Assembly (NCBI RefSeq): GCF_009363435.1
Contig: NZ_CP045354.1
Coordinates: 4,368,501 to 4,432,500 of the forward strand
DNA: 64,000 nt
Direction of reading: 5' to 3'
Source: Labrenzia sp. THAF82
Lineage (GTDB): Bacteria; Pseudomonadota; Alphaproteobacteria; Rhizobiales; Stappiaceae
A program made the position numbers and the translations under genes. The stretch's first letter is position 1, and each line of letters opens with the position of its first letter. Shown one piece after another: positions 1-9,757 of this stretch. The notes beneath the pieces are model-generated. The model saw only the letters and a list, made by a program, of their open reading frames with translations. It was not told the DNA's origin and did not search any database.

Positions 1-409
1 TCAAGTTCACTGGACGGCCATTTGACTGACAAAGTACGCCGACGGGTTCGATTGCAGTCGGGCCGGAAAGTTTGTTGTGCCAGGAGACAGCCTTTGATGC
101 GATGCCACCGGCCGCAACCATATGGCAGGGCTCCAGACTATCTGGAACATAGGATTCGTATTGGTCGGGAGCATATCTATTGCCATAGGCCAGGATAATT
201 TCGTCGCCGATGTTGAGCTTGGCTTTCCGGCCATTTGGCAACTCGATGCGACCGTGGGAACCGATTTCGGAGACGCGAGCCAGAACGAGGTCGCCGGCTT
301 GCGGTTTATAGTCAGCGGAAGATACAGCTGCGCAGTCTTGCAGGTCGACGCGGCGCACGGCATATGAGGGCTTTGCTGCCATAATGCGGGCGGGTGAGAT
401 ATTTTCCAT
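1..409 (-). CDS. Partial protein of unknown function, N-terminal 136 residues
   Basis: The frame is open from an ATG at 409 to the left edge, so the C-terminus lies outside the window. The start has a good Shine-Dalgarno (AGAGGAAAC) just upstream. The visible part contains a beta-rich segment of the type GDLVLARVSEIGSHGRIEL followed by NIGDEIILAYGNRYAPDQYE, which looks like a small beta-barrel, then a CHMVAAGGIASK stretch. From memory, similar N-terminal regions precede a P-loop domain in poorly characterised bacterial proteins, but that part is not visible, so I assign no function. It is transcribed divergently from the SLC13 transporter across a 237-bp gap in which I see no clear element. 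Confidence 0.6.
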   Translation of the reverse strand, partial: MENISPARIMAAKPSYAVRRVDLQDCAAVSSADYKPQAGDLVLARVSEIGSHGRIELPNGRKAKLNIGDEIILAYGNRYAPDQYESYVPDSLEPCHMVAAGGIASKAVSWHNKLSGPTAIEPVGVLCQSNGRPVNL

Positions 410-646
410 GTCCGTTTCCTCTTCTGGTCAGACCGCTCTGACGCGGTCATTGAGAGAAACGGGACAGGACCGGGGTTATTCCCTTTGATATCGAGAATTT
501 GACATTCCCTCATGTTAAGTGAGCGGGATCTCACCGAACCTGCAACTTTTAACCGTATTCTGGTCAGCGTCCCCTTCCAATCGACCGACCGGCTGTTTTA
601 AACTGTCGCTCTAAATAGATTGGCCACTATGGCTTTGGGCAAGTGA

Positions 647-2485
647 ATGCATTCAGTTGATATTGCGATGGCGCTGACCTTTCTGGTGATCGCGTCAACC
701 GTCTTTCTTTACGCCCTTGAACGTTATCCGATTGAAACAATCGCGCTAGGATCCGTTTCCGCGTTTATCGTTATATTTTCGATTATTCCGGTCACATCGC
801 CGGAAGGCGATCCGATCACAACGGCGGACTTTCTGGCCGGTTTCGCCAATCCGGCACTTATCACCGTTATCTGCCTTTTGATCATCGGTCAGGGACTGTT
901 TCAGACCGACGCGCTGGAAGGCCCTGCAAAAATTATCGTCCAGATGTCACGGGGCCATTCGGCACGCGCCGCCATTCCAATTCTGATCGTTGTTGCCGTT
1001 CTGAGTGCGTTTTTGAACAACACGCCGGTCGTGGTGATGTTCCTGCCCATTTTGACGGCCGTTGCTGCAACCGTCGGGCAGTCCCCTGCCCGGGTGCTGA
1101 TGCCGCTTTCCTTCATTGCCATCCTTGGTGGCATGACGACACTGATCGGGTCCTCGACCAACCTGCTGGTGGCAAATTATGCGGCTCAAACGTCCGATCT
1201 GAAGCTGACCTTCTTCAGCTTCACGCCCATCGGAATGATCGTCGCGGGGACAGGTGCCATCTATGTGCTGTTTGTGATGCCGCATCTCATGCGCGCTCGC
1301 AAAACAATGGCAGAGGAGTTTCAGGCAACGTCGGGCAAGCAGTTCATTGCTCAGATCGAGATCACTCATGGCCATCCGCTGGTTGGGGTCGAATCCGTGT
1401 CCGGCATGTTTCCCAAGCTCAAGGACATGACGGTCCGACTGGTTCAACGTGGTCAAAAACCAATTCTGCCACCCTTTGAAAATGTCGTGCTGACCCCCGG
1501 TGACACGGTGATTGTTGCAGCGACGCGTGCGGCGCTCGCAAATGCGCTTGCCCGCCGCCAGCCATTGTTGGAGACCGACAGCGAAACCCCGAGCAGTGCC
1601 GAGCGCGAGATCTCGGCGGCTCAGCCCGGGTCGATCAGTTTGTCGGAGGTGGTTGTCGCTCCGGCATCGCGGCTGATGGGCAGAACCTTGCCACAGTCCG
1701 GGTTCTATTCGGAAACCGGCTGCTTGGTAATGGGCATTCAACGGCGCAGCCGCATGCCCCGTATGGCCATGAATGATATCCGTCTGGAAGCCGGCGATGT
1801 CCTTTTGGTCGCTGGAAACGAGGACGAGATCGCGCGACTGCGCGGCAACAGGGATGTGCTGCTGCTCGACTGGTCGACCACCGAGGTGCCAAGGCGGCGC
1901 TATGCTCCTCGGGCTCTTGCAATTTTTGCAATCGTCGTCGCGCTAGCGGCTACTGGCATCGTTCCCATTGTAACCGCGGCAGTCGCCGGCACGTTTGCCA
2001 TGATCGCCTCAGGCTGCCTGAACATTCGCCAGGCCATGCGTGCCATCGACAGCCGGATCTTCATGCTCGTCGGAGCTTCTCTTGCAGGAGCCGTTGCCCT
2101 GGAAGGCACTGGTGGTGCGGTCGCGATTGCGTCCGGTCTCGTCCAGGTTCTGGAGGGCGCGTCGGCATCTGTCGTGCTGTCGGCCCTGTTTTTCATTGTT
2201 ATGATACTGACGAATTTTCTGTCGAATAATGCTGCGGCTGTCCTTTTTACGCCCATTGCGATCAATCTTGCCGAGCAGATCGGCCAGCCACCTGAAGCCT
2301 TTGTTGTTTGTCTGATCATCGCGGCAAACACCTCGTTTGCAACACCGGTCGGTTATCAGACCAATCTGATCGTCATGGGGCCCGGTCATTATCGTTTTGC
2401 TGACTTTGTGCGGGCTGGTACGCCACTGGCTATTATTTTATGGTTGACCTTCTCTTTGGTGGCTCCATGGTATTATGGATTGTAA
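647..2485 (+). CDS. SLC13/DASS-type anion permease with two RCK-C (TrkA-C) domains
   Basis: 612-residue inner-membrane transporter. Residues about 1-215 and 410-612 form two hydrophobic halves; the two pseudo-symmetric permease halves carry the motifs NNTPVVVMFLPI and SNNAAAVLFTPIA typical of the CitMHS/ArsB/NhaD (IT) superfamily. Between them are two cytosolic RCK-C domains ending in LTPGDTVIVAA and LEAGDVLLVAGNEDEI. This layout belongs to the SLC13 permeases that move sulfate or di/tricarboxylates; the substrate cannot be read from the sequence. The ATG at 647 has only a weak ribosome binding site, and an ATG at 668 is an alternative. Probably monocistronic; bpt follows after 45 bp. Confidence 0.88.
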   Translation: MHSVDIAMALTFLVIASTVFLYALERYPIETIALGSVSAFIVIFSIIPVTSPEGDPITTADFLAGFANPALITVICLLIIGQGLFQTDALEGPAKIIVQMSRGHSARAAIPILIVVAVLSAFLNNTPVVVMFLPILTAVAATVGQSPARVLMPLSFIAILGGMTTLIGSSTNLLVANYAAQTSDLKLTFFSFTPIGMIVAGTGAIYVLFVMPHLMRARKTMAEEFQATSGKQFIAQIEITHGHPLVGVESVSGMFPKLKDMTVRLVQRGQKPILPPFENVVLTPGDTVIVAATRAALANALARRQPLLETDSETPSSAEREISAAQPGSISLSEVVVAPASRLMGRTLPQSGFYSETGCLVMGIQRRSRMPRMAMNDIRLEAGDVLLVAGNEDEIARLRGNRDVLLLDWSTTEVPRRRYAPRALAIFAIVVALAATGIVPIVTAAVAGTFAMIASGCLNIRQAMRAIDSRIFMLVGASLAGAVALEGTGGAVAIASGLVQVLEGASASVVLSALFFIVMILTNFLSNNAAAVLFTPIAINLAEQIGQPPEAFVVCLIIAANTSFATPVGYQTNLIVMGPGHYRFADFVRAGTPLAIILWLTFSLVAPWYYGL

Positions 2486-2530
2486 GACAACAGATCAGGG
2501 ACATATTTTGAGGCATCGCGGGACAACACG

Positions 2531-3313
2531 GTGACACGGCACCCAACAGATCATCCGCAGTTTTATCTTACAGCACCTGCGCCCTGTCCCTACCTTGAGG
2601 GAAAACAAGAGCGCAAGGTCTTCACCCACCTTGTTGGCCATGGCGCACCGGCTCTCAATGAAGTCCTGACTCAAGGCGGTTTTCGTCGCAGCCAGAATAT
2701 TGCTTACAGACCTGCATGTGAGCGCTGTCAGGCCTGTGTCTCCGTGCGCGTCCGCGTTGACGACTTCAAATGGAGCCGCTCTTTCCGAAGGGTTTGGAAA
2801 TCGGGTTCAGACCTGGTCGGAGCGCGGCTGCCGCCCAGCCCGTCTGCCGAGCAATACGATCTTTTTCGCGACTACCTGGAAGAACGCCACGAGAACGGCG
2901 GCATGACCGAAATGAGCGTTCTCGACTACGCAATGATGGTGGAAGATACCCATGTCGACACGCTACTGATCGAGTATCGAAAGCGGGGACCGAATTCTTT
3001 CATTACAGGCACTGGTGAAGGTCCGCTTCTGGGGGTTGCTCTCAGCGACCAGCTCTCCGACGGCCTGTCGATGGTCTATTCGTTCTATGACCCCGACCAC
3101 GCCGACACAGCGCTCGGAACTTACATGATCCTCGACCATATTGAACGCGCACGAAAGCTGCACCTTCCCTATGTCTACCTCGGATACTGGGTCGAAGGAT
3201 CTGAAAAGATGGCCTACAAGGCGCGTTTCAAGCCTCAGGAGCATTTGGGACCCAATGGCTGGGCGATTGCGGATGCAGAAGACTACAAAAAGGCCCCGCA
3301 CACTGCCGAATGA
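2531..3313 (+). CDS. bpt: Aspartate/glutamate leucyltransferase-type arginyltransferase (Bpt)
   Basis: 260 residues, full length. Transfers an amino acid from aminoacyl-tRNA to the N-terminus of proteins beginning with Asp or Glu, marking them for ClpS/ClpAP degradation in the N-end rule pathway. The N-terminal domain has the cysteine signature [15 protein letters not shown] (about residues 60-75), preceded by [12 protein letters not shown]. The C-terminal GNAT-like domain includes [22 protein letters not shown] and [15 protein letters not shown]. The start is GTG. In alphaproteobacteria this gene is normally single copy. Known bacterial Bpt enzymes use leucyl-tRNA, so the name arginyltransferase is historical. 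Confidence 0.93.
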   Translation: MTRHPTDHPQFYLTAPAPCPYLEGKQERKVFTHLVGHGAPALNEVLTQGGFRRSQNIAYRPACERCQACVSVRVRVDDFKWSRSFRRVWKSGSDLVGARLPPSPSAEQYDLFRDYLEERHENGGMTEMSVLDYAMMVEDTHVDTLLIEYRKRGPNSFITGTGEGPLLGVALSDQLSDGLSMVYSFYDPDHADTALGTYMILDHIERARKLHLPYVYLGYWVEGSEKMAYKARFKPQEHLGPNGWAIADAEDYKKAPHTAE

Positions 3314-3470
3314 GGTTCTGCCCTTTTTCCATCGCGGCGCACCTTGAGAGCGACACAGTCAAGACTTTGCCTGCTAGCGCCAGTCTGAACTGAGTTCCGG
3401 GGTACACCGCCTGGCACCTTGCCTGGTCTCGCAGCTTTTGTGCTCACTCGAGAACAAAGGCTCAATTGGA

Positions 3471-4130
3471 TCAGGGGATCTGATTTCGGATCTTGTCAAA
3501 GACAGAACGGAACATCTCTTCCGTCAGCCGGCCTGTATTCGTGTTGTATCGCGAGCAATGATAGCTGTCGAAGAGCGTCATGCCATGGTCTGGCAAGCTA
3601 TGCTCCGCGCAGTGCGCAAAGGGAAAGGCGGACCGTTTCAGCTCAAGCGCCGTCAGAAAGGTCTCATGGGCAATCCGGCCCAGTGCAAGAACAGCACGAA
3701 TGGAAGGATTGGCGGCCAATGTCGACAACAGATAGGGACGGCACGTTTTGATTTCCGCGCCTGTCGGCTTGTTCTGCGGCGGCAGGCAGCGCACCGCATT
3801 GGTGATCATGGCGTCCCTCAGCTGCAGACCATCATCAGGCCGCGCCAGATAGGTGCCTTCGGCAAAGCCATAATCAAGCATGGTCTTATAGAGAAGATCA
3901 CCGGCGTAATCACCCGTGAAAGGCCGTCCGGTGCAGTTGGCGCCTTTCATGCCGGGCGCAAGGCCGATGACCAACAGGCGGGGCTTTTCAGATGTAAACG
4001 AAATGACAGGCGCGTTGTGCCAGTCGGGGTGCGTGGCTTTTAGCTCCTCACGAAGTTCCACCAGACGCGGACAAGCCGGACAATCCAGAGGAGGATCGAC
4101 CGGCCCGTGAGTTTTGTTCTGCAAATTCAT
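3471..4130 (-). CDS. Type-5 uracil-DNA glycosylase (UDGb)
   Basis: 219 residues from the ATG at 4130. The open frame extends to 4259, but that extension overlaps the upstream NYN gene and is not credible. Removes uracil and other deaminated bases from DNA in base excision repair. Motif A is GLAPGMKGANCTGRPFTGD, the UDGb form with no Asp/Asn catalytic residue of family 1. The C-terminal loop is HCSRYNTNTGRLT. Early cysteines (CPACPRL) and a late one fit the iron-sulfur cluster of this family. It lies 19 bp downstream of the NYN gene and is probably co-transcribed. It converges on bpt. Confidence 0.92.
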   Translation of the reverse strand: MNLQNKTHGPVDPPLDCPACPRLVELREELKATHPDWHNAPVISFTSEKPRLLVIGLAPGMKGANCTGRPFTGDYAGDLLYKTMLDYGFAEGTYLARPDDGLQLRDAMITNAVRCLPPQNKPTGAEIKTCRPYLLSTLAANPSIRAVLALGRIAHETFLTALELKRSAFPFAHCAEHSLPDHGMTLFDSYHCSRYNTNTGRLTEEMFRSVFDKIRNQIP

Positions 4131-4149
4131 CGTCAAGGCAGACCCGACC

Positions 4150-4743
4150 TCAGTAGTCGTCTTCTTCGTCCTCGTCATCCAGATGCGCCGGAGCTTGCGG
4201 GCGTACCGGACGTTCTGACGGGTCACGGCCGATCTTGTTGGCAAGATTGGCAAGATCAATGAAATGGTCCGCCTGGCGGCGCAAATCGTCGGCGATCATC
4301 GGCGGCTGTGTCTTCAGGGTTGAGACAACGCTGACCTTGCGGCCCTTGCGCTGCAGGGCCTCAACGAGCGAACGGAAATCGCCATCACCAGAGAACAGCA
4401 CAACATGATCGACGGAATCCACGAGTTCCATCGCATCGACGGCGAGCTCGATATCCATGTTGCCTTTGACCTTGCGACGGCCGGCACTGTCGACGAATTC
4501 CTTCACAGGCTTCGTGATGACCTTGTATCCGTTGTAGTCAAGCCAATCGATCAAAGGCCGGATCGAAGAATACTCCTGATCCTCGATCAACGCGGTGTAG
4601 TAATATGCGCGCAGAAGATAGGCTTGCCCCTGGAATTCTTTCAGCAGCCGCTTGTAGTCAATGTCGAAGCCGATAGCCTTGGCAGTGGAATAGAGGTTGG
4701 CCCCATCAATGAACAAGGCAACCTTTTCACGAGCGTCAAACAT
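4150..4743 (-). CDS. NYN domain (LabA/DUF88 family) PIN-like protein
   Basis: 197 residues. The NYN fold covers about residues 8-165, with the conserved acidic residues in ALFIDGANLY, KGNMDIELAVDAM and LFSGDGDFRSLV. These are the metal-binding aspartates of PIN/FLAP-like nucleases, so an RNase role is likely from the family but not proven. A very acidic tail ends in DDEDEEDDY. It is the first gene of a minus-strand pair with the uracil-DNA glycosylase and diverges from rpoZ across a 407-bp gap. Confidence 0.9.
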   Translation of the reverse strand: MFDAREKVALFIDGANLYSTAKAIGFDIDYKRLLKEFQGQAYLLRAYYYTALIEDQEYSSIRPLIDWLDYNGYKVITKPVKEFVDSAGRRKVKGNMDIELAVDAMELVDSVDHVVLFSGDGDFRSLVEALQRKGRKVSVVSTLKTQPPMIADDLRRQADHFIDLANLANKIGRDPSERPVRPQAPAHLDDEDEEDDY

Positions 4744-5150
4744 TTTATTTGAAACCTTTCCAAGTCATATGCGCAGATAGGTAAGAGGTCGTCATCTGCC
4801 GGGCTTCCCGCAGCCAGGCACTTTCCGCCAGATTTCGTCATCAATCAGCGCATATTTTGCTGTGGAGATGCTACGTATAAGGCAACGTCAAACAGCTTAT
4901 TGTTTTGTTTTCCCACCGGCCTTTTGATTCTTTAGTTAAGGGCCTGCCAGTGCCCTACACTATAATATTGGAGTGCCGCAATGCAAAAGCGAGAGACACT
5001 CTCAAAAAATCGACAAAAACTCAGCCAAAATTGACCATCCGTAACGTCAACAAAAGCTTCCGCTTCCAAGAATTGACAAGGGGTTGCTTTTTCTAAACGC
5101 GACTACTATACGCTGGTTCTTCAAGTTCCTAAAGCTTATGGAGACGTCGA
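4744..5150. promoter_or_regulatory. Divergent NYN/rpoZ intergenic region with probable rpoZ promoter
   Basis: 407 bp without a gene; clearly AT-richer than the flanks between 4850 and 5110. A possible rpoZ promoter is TTGCTT at 5084-5089, a 17-bp spacer and TATACG at 5107-5112. A good consensus TTGACA at 5073-5078 has no -10 box at a normal distance. The rpoZ ribosome site TGGAGA lies just before its ATG. No RNA gene was recognised here. Confidence 0.35.
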
Positions 5151-5552
5151 ATGGCGCGCGTGACCGTCGAGGACTGCATCGACAAGGTCGAAAACCGGTT
5201 TGAGCTGGTGCTGCTGGCTGCGCACCGGGCTCGCATGATCTCCAGCGGTTCGCCGCTGACCATCGACCGTGACAACGACAAAAACCCTGTTGTCGCGCTT
5301 CGCGAGATCGCCGAGCAGACCGTCAGCCCGGAAGATATGAAAGAAGACCTGATCCACTCTCTGCAGAAATTTGTGGAAGTGGACGAGCCGGAAGCGGAAG
5401 CCGTACCGGTGGTGCCTGCGCCTGGACAGCAGCAGGTGACTCAGGTGAACACTGTCGATGACGGTGCTGTTGAATTCGACCGCATGTCAGAAGAAGATCT
5501 TCTGCGCGGTCTGGAAGGCCTGGTTCCGCCAGAGCGGACCGACGACGTCTGA
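5151..5552 (+). CDS. rpoZ: DNA-directed RNA polymerase omega subunit
   Basis: 133 residues, the normal length for alphaproteobacterial omega. Binds the beta-prime C-terminus and assists RNA polymerase assembly; it also forms part of one ppGpp site. The N-terminal helical core is recognisable ([20 protein letters not shown], then [11 protein letters not shown] and [11 protein letters not shown]); the tail is acidic and variable. A TGGAGACG ribosome site precedes the ATG. It sits 109 bp upstream of the ppGpp synthetase/hydrolase gene, the classic rpoZ-spoT arrangement. Confidence 0.97.
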   Translation: MARVTVEDCIDKVENRFELVLLAAHRARMISSGSPLTIDRDNDKNPVVALREIAEQTVSPEDMKEDLIHSLQKFVEVDEPEAEAVPVVPAPGQQQVTQVNTVDDGAVEFDRMSEEDLLRGLEGLVPPERTDDV

Positions 5553-5661
5553 TTTCACGTCTCAAGCTCGTTCGAAGCGCGGCTGGCTGCAGCCCGCGCT
5601 TTGCACGTATTTCTCTTTGTCCTGCTGAAGTCTCAGCCGGTTTCCAGGGTCGGTTGCGGCC

Positions 5662-7908
5662 ATGATGCGTCAATACGAACTCGTTGAACGGGTTACGCGT
5701 TACAATCCGGAAGCTGACGAAGCCTTGCTCAACAAGGCTTACGTCTATGCCATGCAAAAACATGGCTCCCAGATGCGTGCATCGGGCGACCCCTATTTTT
5801 CCCATCCTCTTGAAGTCGCGGCCATTCTGACCGATCTGCGCCTTGACGACGCAACGATTGCTGTCGCCTTGTTGCATGACACGATCGAGGACACGGATGC
5901 GACGCGATCCGAGATCGATTCTCTCTTTGGCGAGGAAATCGGCAAACTTGTTGAAGGCCTGACCAAGATCAAGCGGCTCGATCTTGTTTCACAAAAGGCC
6001 AAACAGGCGGAAAACTTCCGCAAACTGTTGCTTGCCATTGCCGATGACGTACGGGTGCTCTTAGTCAAACTGGCAGACCGTTTGCACAACATGCGCACGC
6101 TTCAGCACATGCCGGAACACAAGCGTGGCCGGATTGCCGAAGAAACCATGGAAATCTATGCGCCGCTCGCCGGTCGCATGGGGATGCATGACATGCGTGA
6201 GGAACTGGAAGACATTGCCTTCCACACGCTCAACCCTGAAGCCTATGAGACGATTACCAGCCGGCTGAGCGACCTGCGCGACCGCAATGCCGAACTGATC
6301 AAGGACATTGAAACCACGCTGACCGAACGCCTGAGCGAACGAGGCATGGCAGCGGAAGTCCGCGGCAGGGAAAAGCGGCCTTATTCGATCTTCCGAAAGA
6401 TGCAACGCAAGGCGATTGGCTTTGAACAGCTCTCCGACATTCACGGGTTTCGGGTCACCGTCGGAACCGTTGAAGCCTGCTACCGCGTACTGGGCGTGAT
6501 CCACACCACCTGGCCAACCGTGCCAGGGCGGTTCAAGGACTACATCTCAACACCAAAGCAAAACGACTACCGTTCGATCCACACAACCATTGTCGGCCCG
6601 TCCCGCCAGCGCGTTGAACTTCAGATCCGAACGATTTCGATGGATCGTGTCGCCGAATACGGCATTGCGGCACATGCGCTTTACAAGGACGGTGAGTTCG
6701 GCGGCCGCAACATTGCCCGCCATACGGAAGACTGCCGAGCATTCGAATGGTTGCGCAGGACGACTGAACTGCTTGCGCAGGGAGATACGCCGGAAGAGTT
6801 TCTGGAAAATACAAAGCTCGAACTGTTCCACGATCAGGTCTTCTGTTTTTCGCCGAAAGGCCGCCTGATCGCTCTGCCCAGAGGTGCAACCCCAATCGAT
6901 TTTGCCTACGCCGTTCACACGGGGATCGGAAACACCTGCGTCGGGTGCAAGGTGAACGGCAAGATCATGCCGCTCGTCACCGAGCTTAGAAACGGCGACG
7001 AGGTGGAGATCATCCGCTCACCGGCTCAGACACCACCGCCTGCCTGGGAGGCGATCGCCGTCACGGGCAAGGCAAGGGCGGCCATTCGGCGCGCAACCCG
7101 GGAATCGGTTCGCAAACAATATGGCGCTCTGGGCGAGCACATTTTGAAACGGGCTTTTGCTCGCGCCGACAAGGCCTATTCGGAGGATCTTCTGGAAGCT
7201 GTCCTTGCGGAGCATCATCAGTCCAGCGTCGCCGACCTGCTGGCTGCTGTCGGTCGAGGAGACCTCAGCGCCCAAATGGTGCTCAAGTCGGCGCATCCGG
7301 ACTATCAGGACGAACGGGTCGCCATTTCGGGGCCATTGACTGAAGAAGGCTGGTTCGGGCTCAAGCAGGGTCAAGGCCTGAAGTTCCGCATTCCCCCCGA
7401 TGCCCTTGCAGCAGACAAAAATACCGCCGAACAGTCGGATGATCCCGGCGAAGGTCCCGCCCTTCCGATAAGAGGCCTATCAGGTGACATTCCCGTTACT
7501 TTCGCACCGGATGGCGGCGCTGTTCCGGGGGACCGTATCGTTGGTATCTTGACCCCGTCGGAGGGACTGACCATTTATCCGATACAGTCGCCGGCATTGA
7601 AGGAATTTGATGACCAGACGGAACGCTGGGTAGATGTGCGTTGGGATATCGACCTCAACAATCCAGAGCGGTTTCCGGCCCGTTTGGACATATCTGCTGC
7701 CAATGAACCGGGGTCTCTGGCGACAATCGCCCAGGTGATAGGTGAGAACAGCGGGAATATCGACAATGTCAAGATGGTACAGCGCGCGCGCGACTTTCAT
7801 CAGATGCTCATTGACCTGGAGGTCTGGGATCTGAAGCACCTGAACCGGATTATCAACCAATTGCGTTCCAAACCGAATGTTTCCAGCGTCAACCGCGTAA
7901 ACGGCTAG
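5662..7908 (+). CDS. rsh: Bifunctional (p)ppGpp synthetase/hydrolase, RelA/SpoT family (Rsh)
   Basis: 748 residues, full length. Controls the stringent response by making and degrading (p)ppGpp. Domains in order: HD hydrolase (about 25-170, with FSHPLEVA and LLHDTIEDT intact), synthetase (about 235-345, with RPYSIFRKM, DYISTPKQNDYRSIHT and RVELQIRT), TGS (about 385-445, KGRLIALPRGATPIDFAY) and a C-terminal ACT domain (about 670-748, EPGSLATIAQVIGENSGNI). Key residues of both catalytic sites are present, so I expect both activities. The start has tandem ATGs at 5662 and 5665. An alphaproteobacterium usually has this single long Rsh. Confidence 0.96.
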   Translation: MMRQYELVERVTRYNPEADEALLNKAYVYAMQKHGSQMRASGDPYFSHPLEVAAILTDLRLDDATIAVALLHDTIEDTDATRSEIDSLFGEEIGKLVEGLTKIKRLDLVSQKAKQAENFRKLLLAIADDVRVLLVKLADRLHNMRTLQHMPEHKRGRIAEETMEIYAPLAGRMGMHDMREELEDIAFHTLNPEAYETITSRLSDLRDRNAELIKDIETTLTERLSERGMAAEVRGREKRPYSIFRKMQRKAIGFEQLSDIHGFRVTVGTVEACYRVLGVIHTTWPTVPGRFKDYISTPKQNDYRSIHTTIVGPSRQRVELQIRTISMDRVAEYGIAAHALYKDGEFGGRNIARHTEDCRAFEWLRRTTELLAQGDTPEEFLENTKLELFHDQVFCFSPKGRLIALPRGATPIDFAYAVHTGIGNTCVGCKVNGKIMPLVTELRNGDEVEIIRSPAQTPPPAWEAIAVTGKARAAIRRATRESVRKQYGALGEHILKRAFARADKAYSEDLLEAVLAEHHQSSVADLLAAVGRGDLSAQMVLKSAHPDYQDERVAISGPLTEEGWFGLKQGQGLKFRIPPDALAADKNTAEQSDDPGEGPALPIRGLSGDIPVTFAPDGGAVPGDRIVGILTPSEGLTIYPIQSPALKEFDDQTERWVDVRWDIDLNNPERFPARLDISAANEPGSLATIAQVIGENSGNIDNVKMVQRARDFHQMLIDLEVWDLKHLNRIINQLRSKPNVSSVNRVNG

Positions 7909-7933
7909 CACGCTACACCCGAGGATCAGCTTA

Positions 7934-8515
7934 ATGACACGCGACGAAGTCTTGTCCTTGTTTCGCGAGGCAGGTGCCTACATGGAAGGGCACTTCATTC
8001 TGACGTCCGGGCTTCGCAGTCCGGTCTACCTGCAAAAGGCGCGGGTATTCATGTATCCGGACAAGACCGAGACGTTGTGCAAGGCACTGGCTGACAAAAT
8101 CAGGTCCTCAGGGCTTGGACAGGTTGATTACATTATTTCACCTGCACTTGGCGGCCTTATCCCCGGTTATGAGACAGCTCGTCACCTGGGCGTCCCTGCA
8201 ATGTGGGTGGAACGTGAAGATGGCGAATTTCGCTTACGCCGTTTTGACCTTCCGAAGGGTGCAAAAGTGGTTATTGTCGAAGATATCGTCACAACAGGCC
8301 TTTCAGTGCGCGAGACGGTAACCTCACTGAAAGCTCTTGGTGCTGAAGTGGTTGCAGTGGCTTGCCTGATCGACCGCTCTGCAGGCGAGGCGGACACATC
8401 CGTGCCTCTAATTGCGCTAACGGAATATAAGGTGCCTGTTTACGAACCGGATAACCTGCCTCCGGAACTGGCAGCCCTGCCCGCGGTCAAACCAGGCAGT
8501 CGCGGACTGAGCTGA
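7934..8515 (+). CDS. pyrE: Orotate phosphoribosyltransferase
   Basis: 193 residues. Converts orotate and PRPP to orotidine 5'-phosphate in pyrimidine synthesis. The PRPP-binding motif is KVVIVEDIVTTGLSVRETV at about residues 112-130. The N-terminal part has the substrate loop GHFILTSGLRSPVYLQKARV. It follows rsh by 25 bp and leads into the DUF2062 gene, a gene order common in Rhizobiales. Confidence 0.95.
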   Translation: MTRDEVLSLFREAGAYMEGHFILTSGLRSPVYLQKARVFMYPDKTETLCKALADKIRSSGLGQVDYIISPALGGLIPGYETARHLGVPAMWVEREDGEFRLRRFDLPKGAKVVIVEDIVTTGLSVRETVTSLKALGAEVVAVACLIDRSAGEADTSVPLIALTEYKVPVYEPDNLPPELAALPAVKPGSRGLS

Positions 8516-8546
8516 AGTAAAAAGTAACGGAGACGAAGCCTACACA

Positions 8547-9149
8547 ATGCTGTTCCGCCGAAGACAAATACCAACACGCATAGAGCGATTGCGCGTTGCC
8601 GTCTGGCCACGGAACAGCTGGTCACGTTCTACCAAGTATTTCGGCAAACGGGTTTTACGTCTGACCGCGACCCCACACGCAATTGCCATCGGGTTCGCCG
8701 CAGGTGCCTTTGCTTCTTGCACGCCTTTGGTTGGGTTCCACTTCCTCACGGCTTTCGGCCTGGCCTGGGTTCTTCGCGGCAATTTGATTGCAGCGGCTCT
8801 AGGTACCTCAATCGGCAACCCGATTACTTTCCCGTTTATCTGGGCATTCACATTCAAGATCGGTCAATGGATCCTGCACGGACGCGCACCCAAAGCAGAT
8901 CCTGCGCATGTCCATCAGCAGTTTCAACATGGGCTTTTTGAAAAATCGCTCGATTCTCTTTGGCCAATGCTCAAACCGATGTTCATTGGTGGCGTCCCGC
9001 TCGGATTGGTCATCGGTTCGGTATCTTATGTGATTGTCTATAAGAGCGTCGAGGTCTACCAGCGCCGGCGCAAACGCATTCTCGCCGAGCGCGGCGAACA
9101 GCTGTTCCCGGCGCCCGGACGCACGCTGGAAGAAGATGGCGGCGCTTGA
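8547..9149 (+). CDS. DUF2062 domain membrane protein
   Basis: 200 residues. The DUF2062 core spans about residues 35-180: a basic N-terminus, then hydrophobic segments with the family signatures ATPHAIAIGFAAGAFASCTP, GNLIAAALGTSIGNPITFPF and a final segment near PMFIGGVPLGLVIGSVSYV. The cellular role of this family is unknown. It is part of the run pyrE-DUF2062-acpS-lepB, all on the plus strand, and probably belongs to the same transcription unit. The ribosome site is weak. Confidence 0.88.
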   Translation: MLFRRRQIPTRIERLRVAVWPRNSWSRSTKYFGKRVLRLTATPHAIAIGFAAGAFASCTPLVGFHFLTAFGLAWVLRGNLIAAALGTSIGNPITFPFIWAFTFKIGQWILHGRAPKADPAHVHQQFQHGLFEKSLDSLWPMLKPMFIGGVPLGLVIGSVSYVIVYKSVEVYQRRRKRILAERGEQLFPAPGRTLEEDGGA

Positions 9150-9209
9150 TTCCAGGCCCCGCATGCACCACTTTTTGCCGATACCCCTCAGGGACGGAAA
9201 TCAAGAAAC

Positions 9210-9641
9210 ATGATCTTGGGCATTGGTAGCGATCTGATCGACATCCGTCGGATCGAAAAAACACTGGACCGTTTTGGCGAACGCTTCACCAATCGGGTCT
9301 TCACCGATATTGAACGAGCCAAATCTGACAAGCGCGCAGAGAGAGCCGCTTCCTACGCCAAGCGTTTTGCTGCCAAGGAGGCTTGCTCCAAGGCGTTGGG
9401 AAGTGGCATCCGCATGGGTGTCGCCTGGCGGGAAATGGGTGTGGTCAATCTGCCATCGGGAAAGCCGACAATTGCCTTGGCGGGAGGGGCAGCCGAACGG
9501 CTTGCCGCGATGACACCTGAAGGCTTCAAAACGACTATCGATCTCACAATCACGGATGATTTTCCGTTGGCGCAGGCCTTCGTCGTCATTTCCGCATGGC
9601 CCCGGGACTGGCCTGAACCACCCCAACCAGGATCAAACTGA
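9210..9641 (+). CDS. acpS: Holo-[acyl-carrier-protein] synthase
   Basis: 143 residues. Attaches 4'-phosphopantetheine from CoA to the acyl carrier protein. The family signature is complete: [19 protein letters not shown] at the N-terminus and [19 protein letters not shown] at about residues 50-68, which hold the metal- and CoA-binding Asp and Glu residues. The tail has the SHDH-replacing [14 protein letters not shown] strand. It precedes lepB, as is usual in Rhizobiales where pdxJ often comes before (absent here). Confidence 0.95.
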   Translation: MILGIGSDLIDIRRIEKTLDRFGERFTNRVFTDIERAKSDKRAERAASYAKRFAAKEACSKALGSGIRMGVAWREMGVVNLPSGKPTIALAGGAAERLAAMTPEGFKTTIDLTITDDFPLAQAFVVISAWPRDWPEPPQPGSN

Positions 9642-9757
9642 AAGGCGTTGGGCATAGCGCCCTCGCCTGCATTGCTTCCGCAGACGTGAACAGCTAAAAG
9701 TCGCGCAGCATTGCAGCGTCGCCCTCCGGATCAACGGAAAGTATTTTAAGGGATATT

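Noticed and set aside
947..1741. 264-codon minus-strand frame inside the SLC13 transporter gene
   Set aside because: Antisense shadow of a well-supported membrane protein; composition is Arg/His/Gln-rich with no domain.
5073..5110. TTGACA with TACTAT as the rpoZ promoter
   Set aside because: The spacing is 25 bp, too long for a normal sigma-70 type promoter; TTGCTT-17-TATACG fits better.
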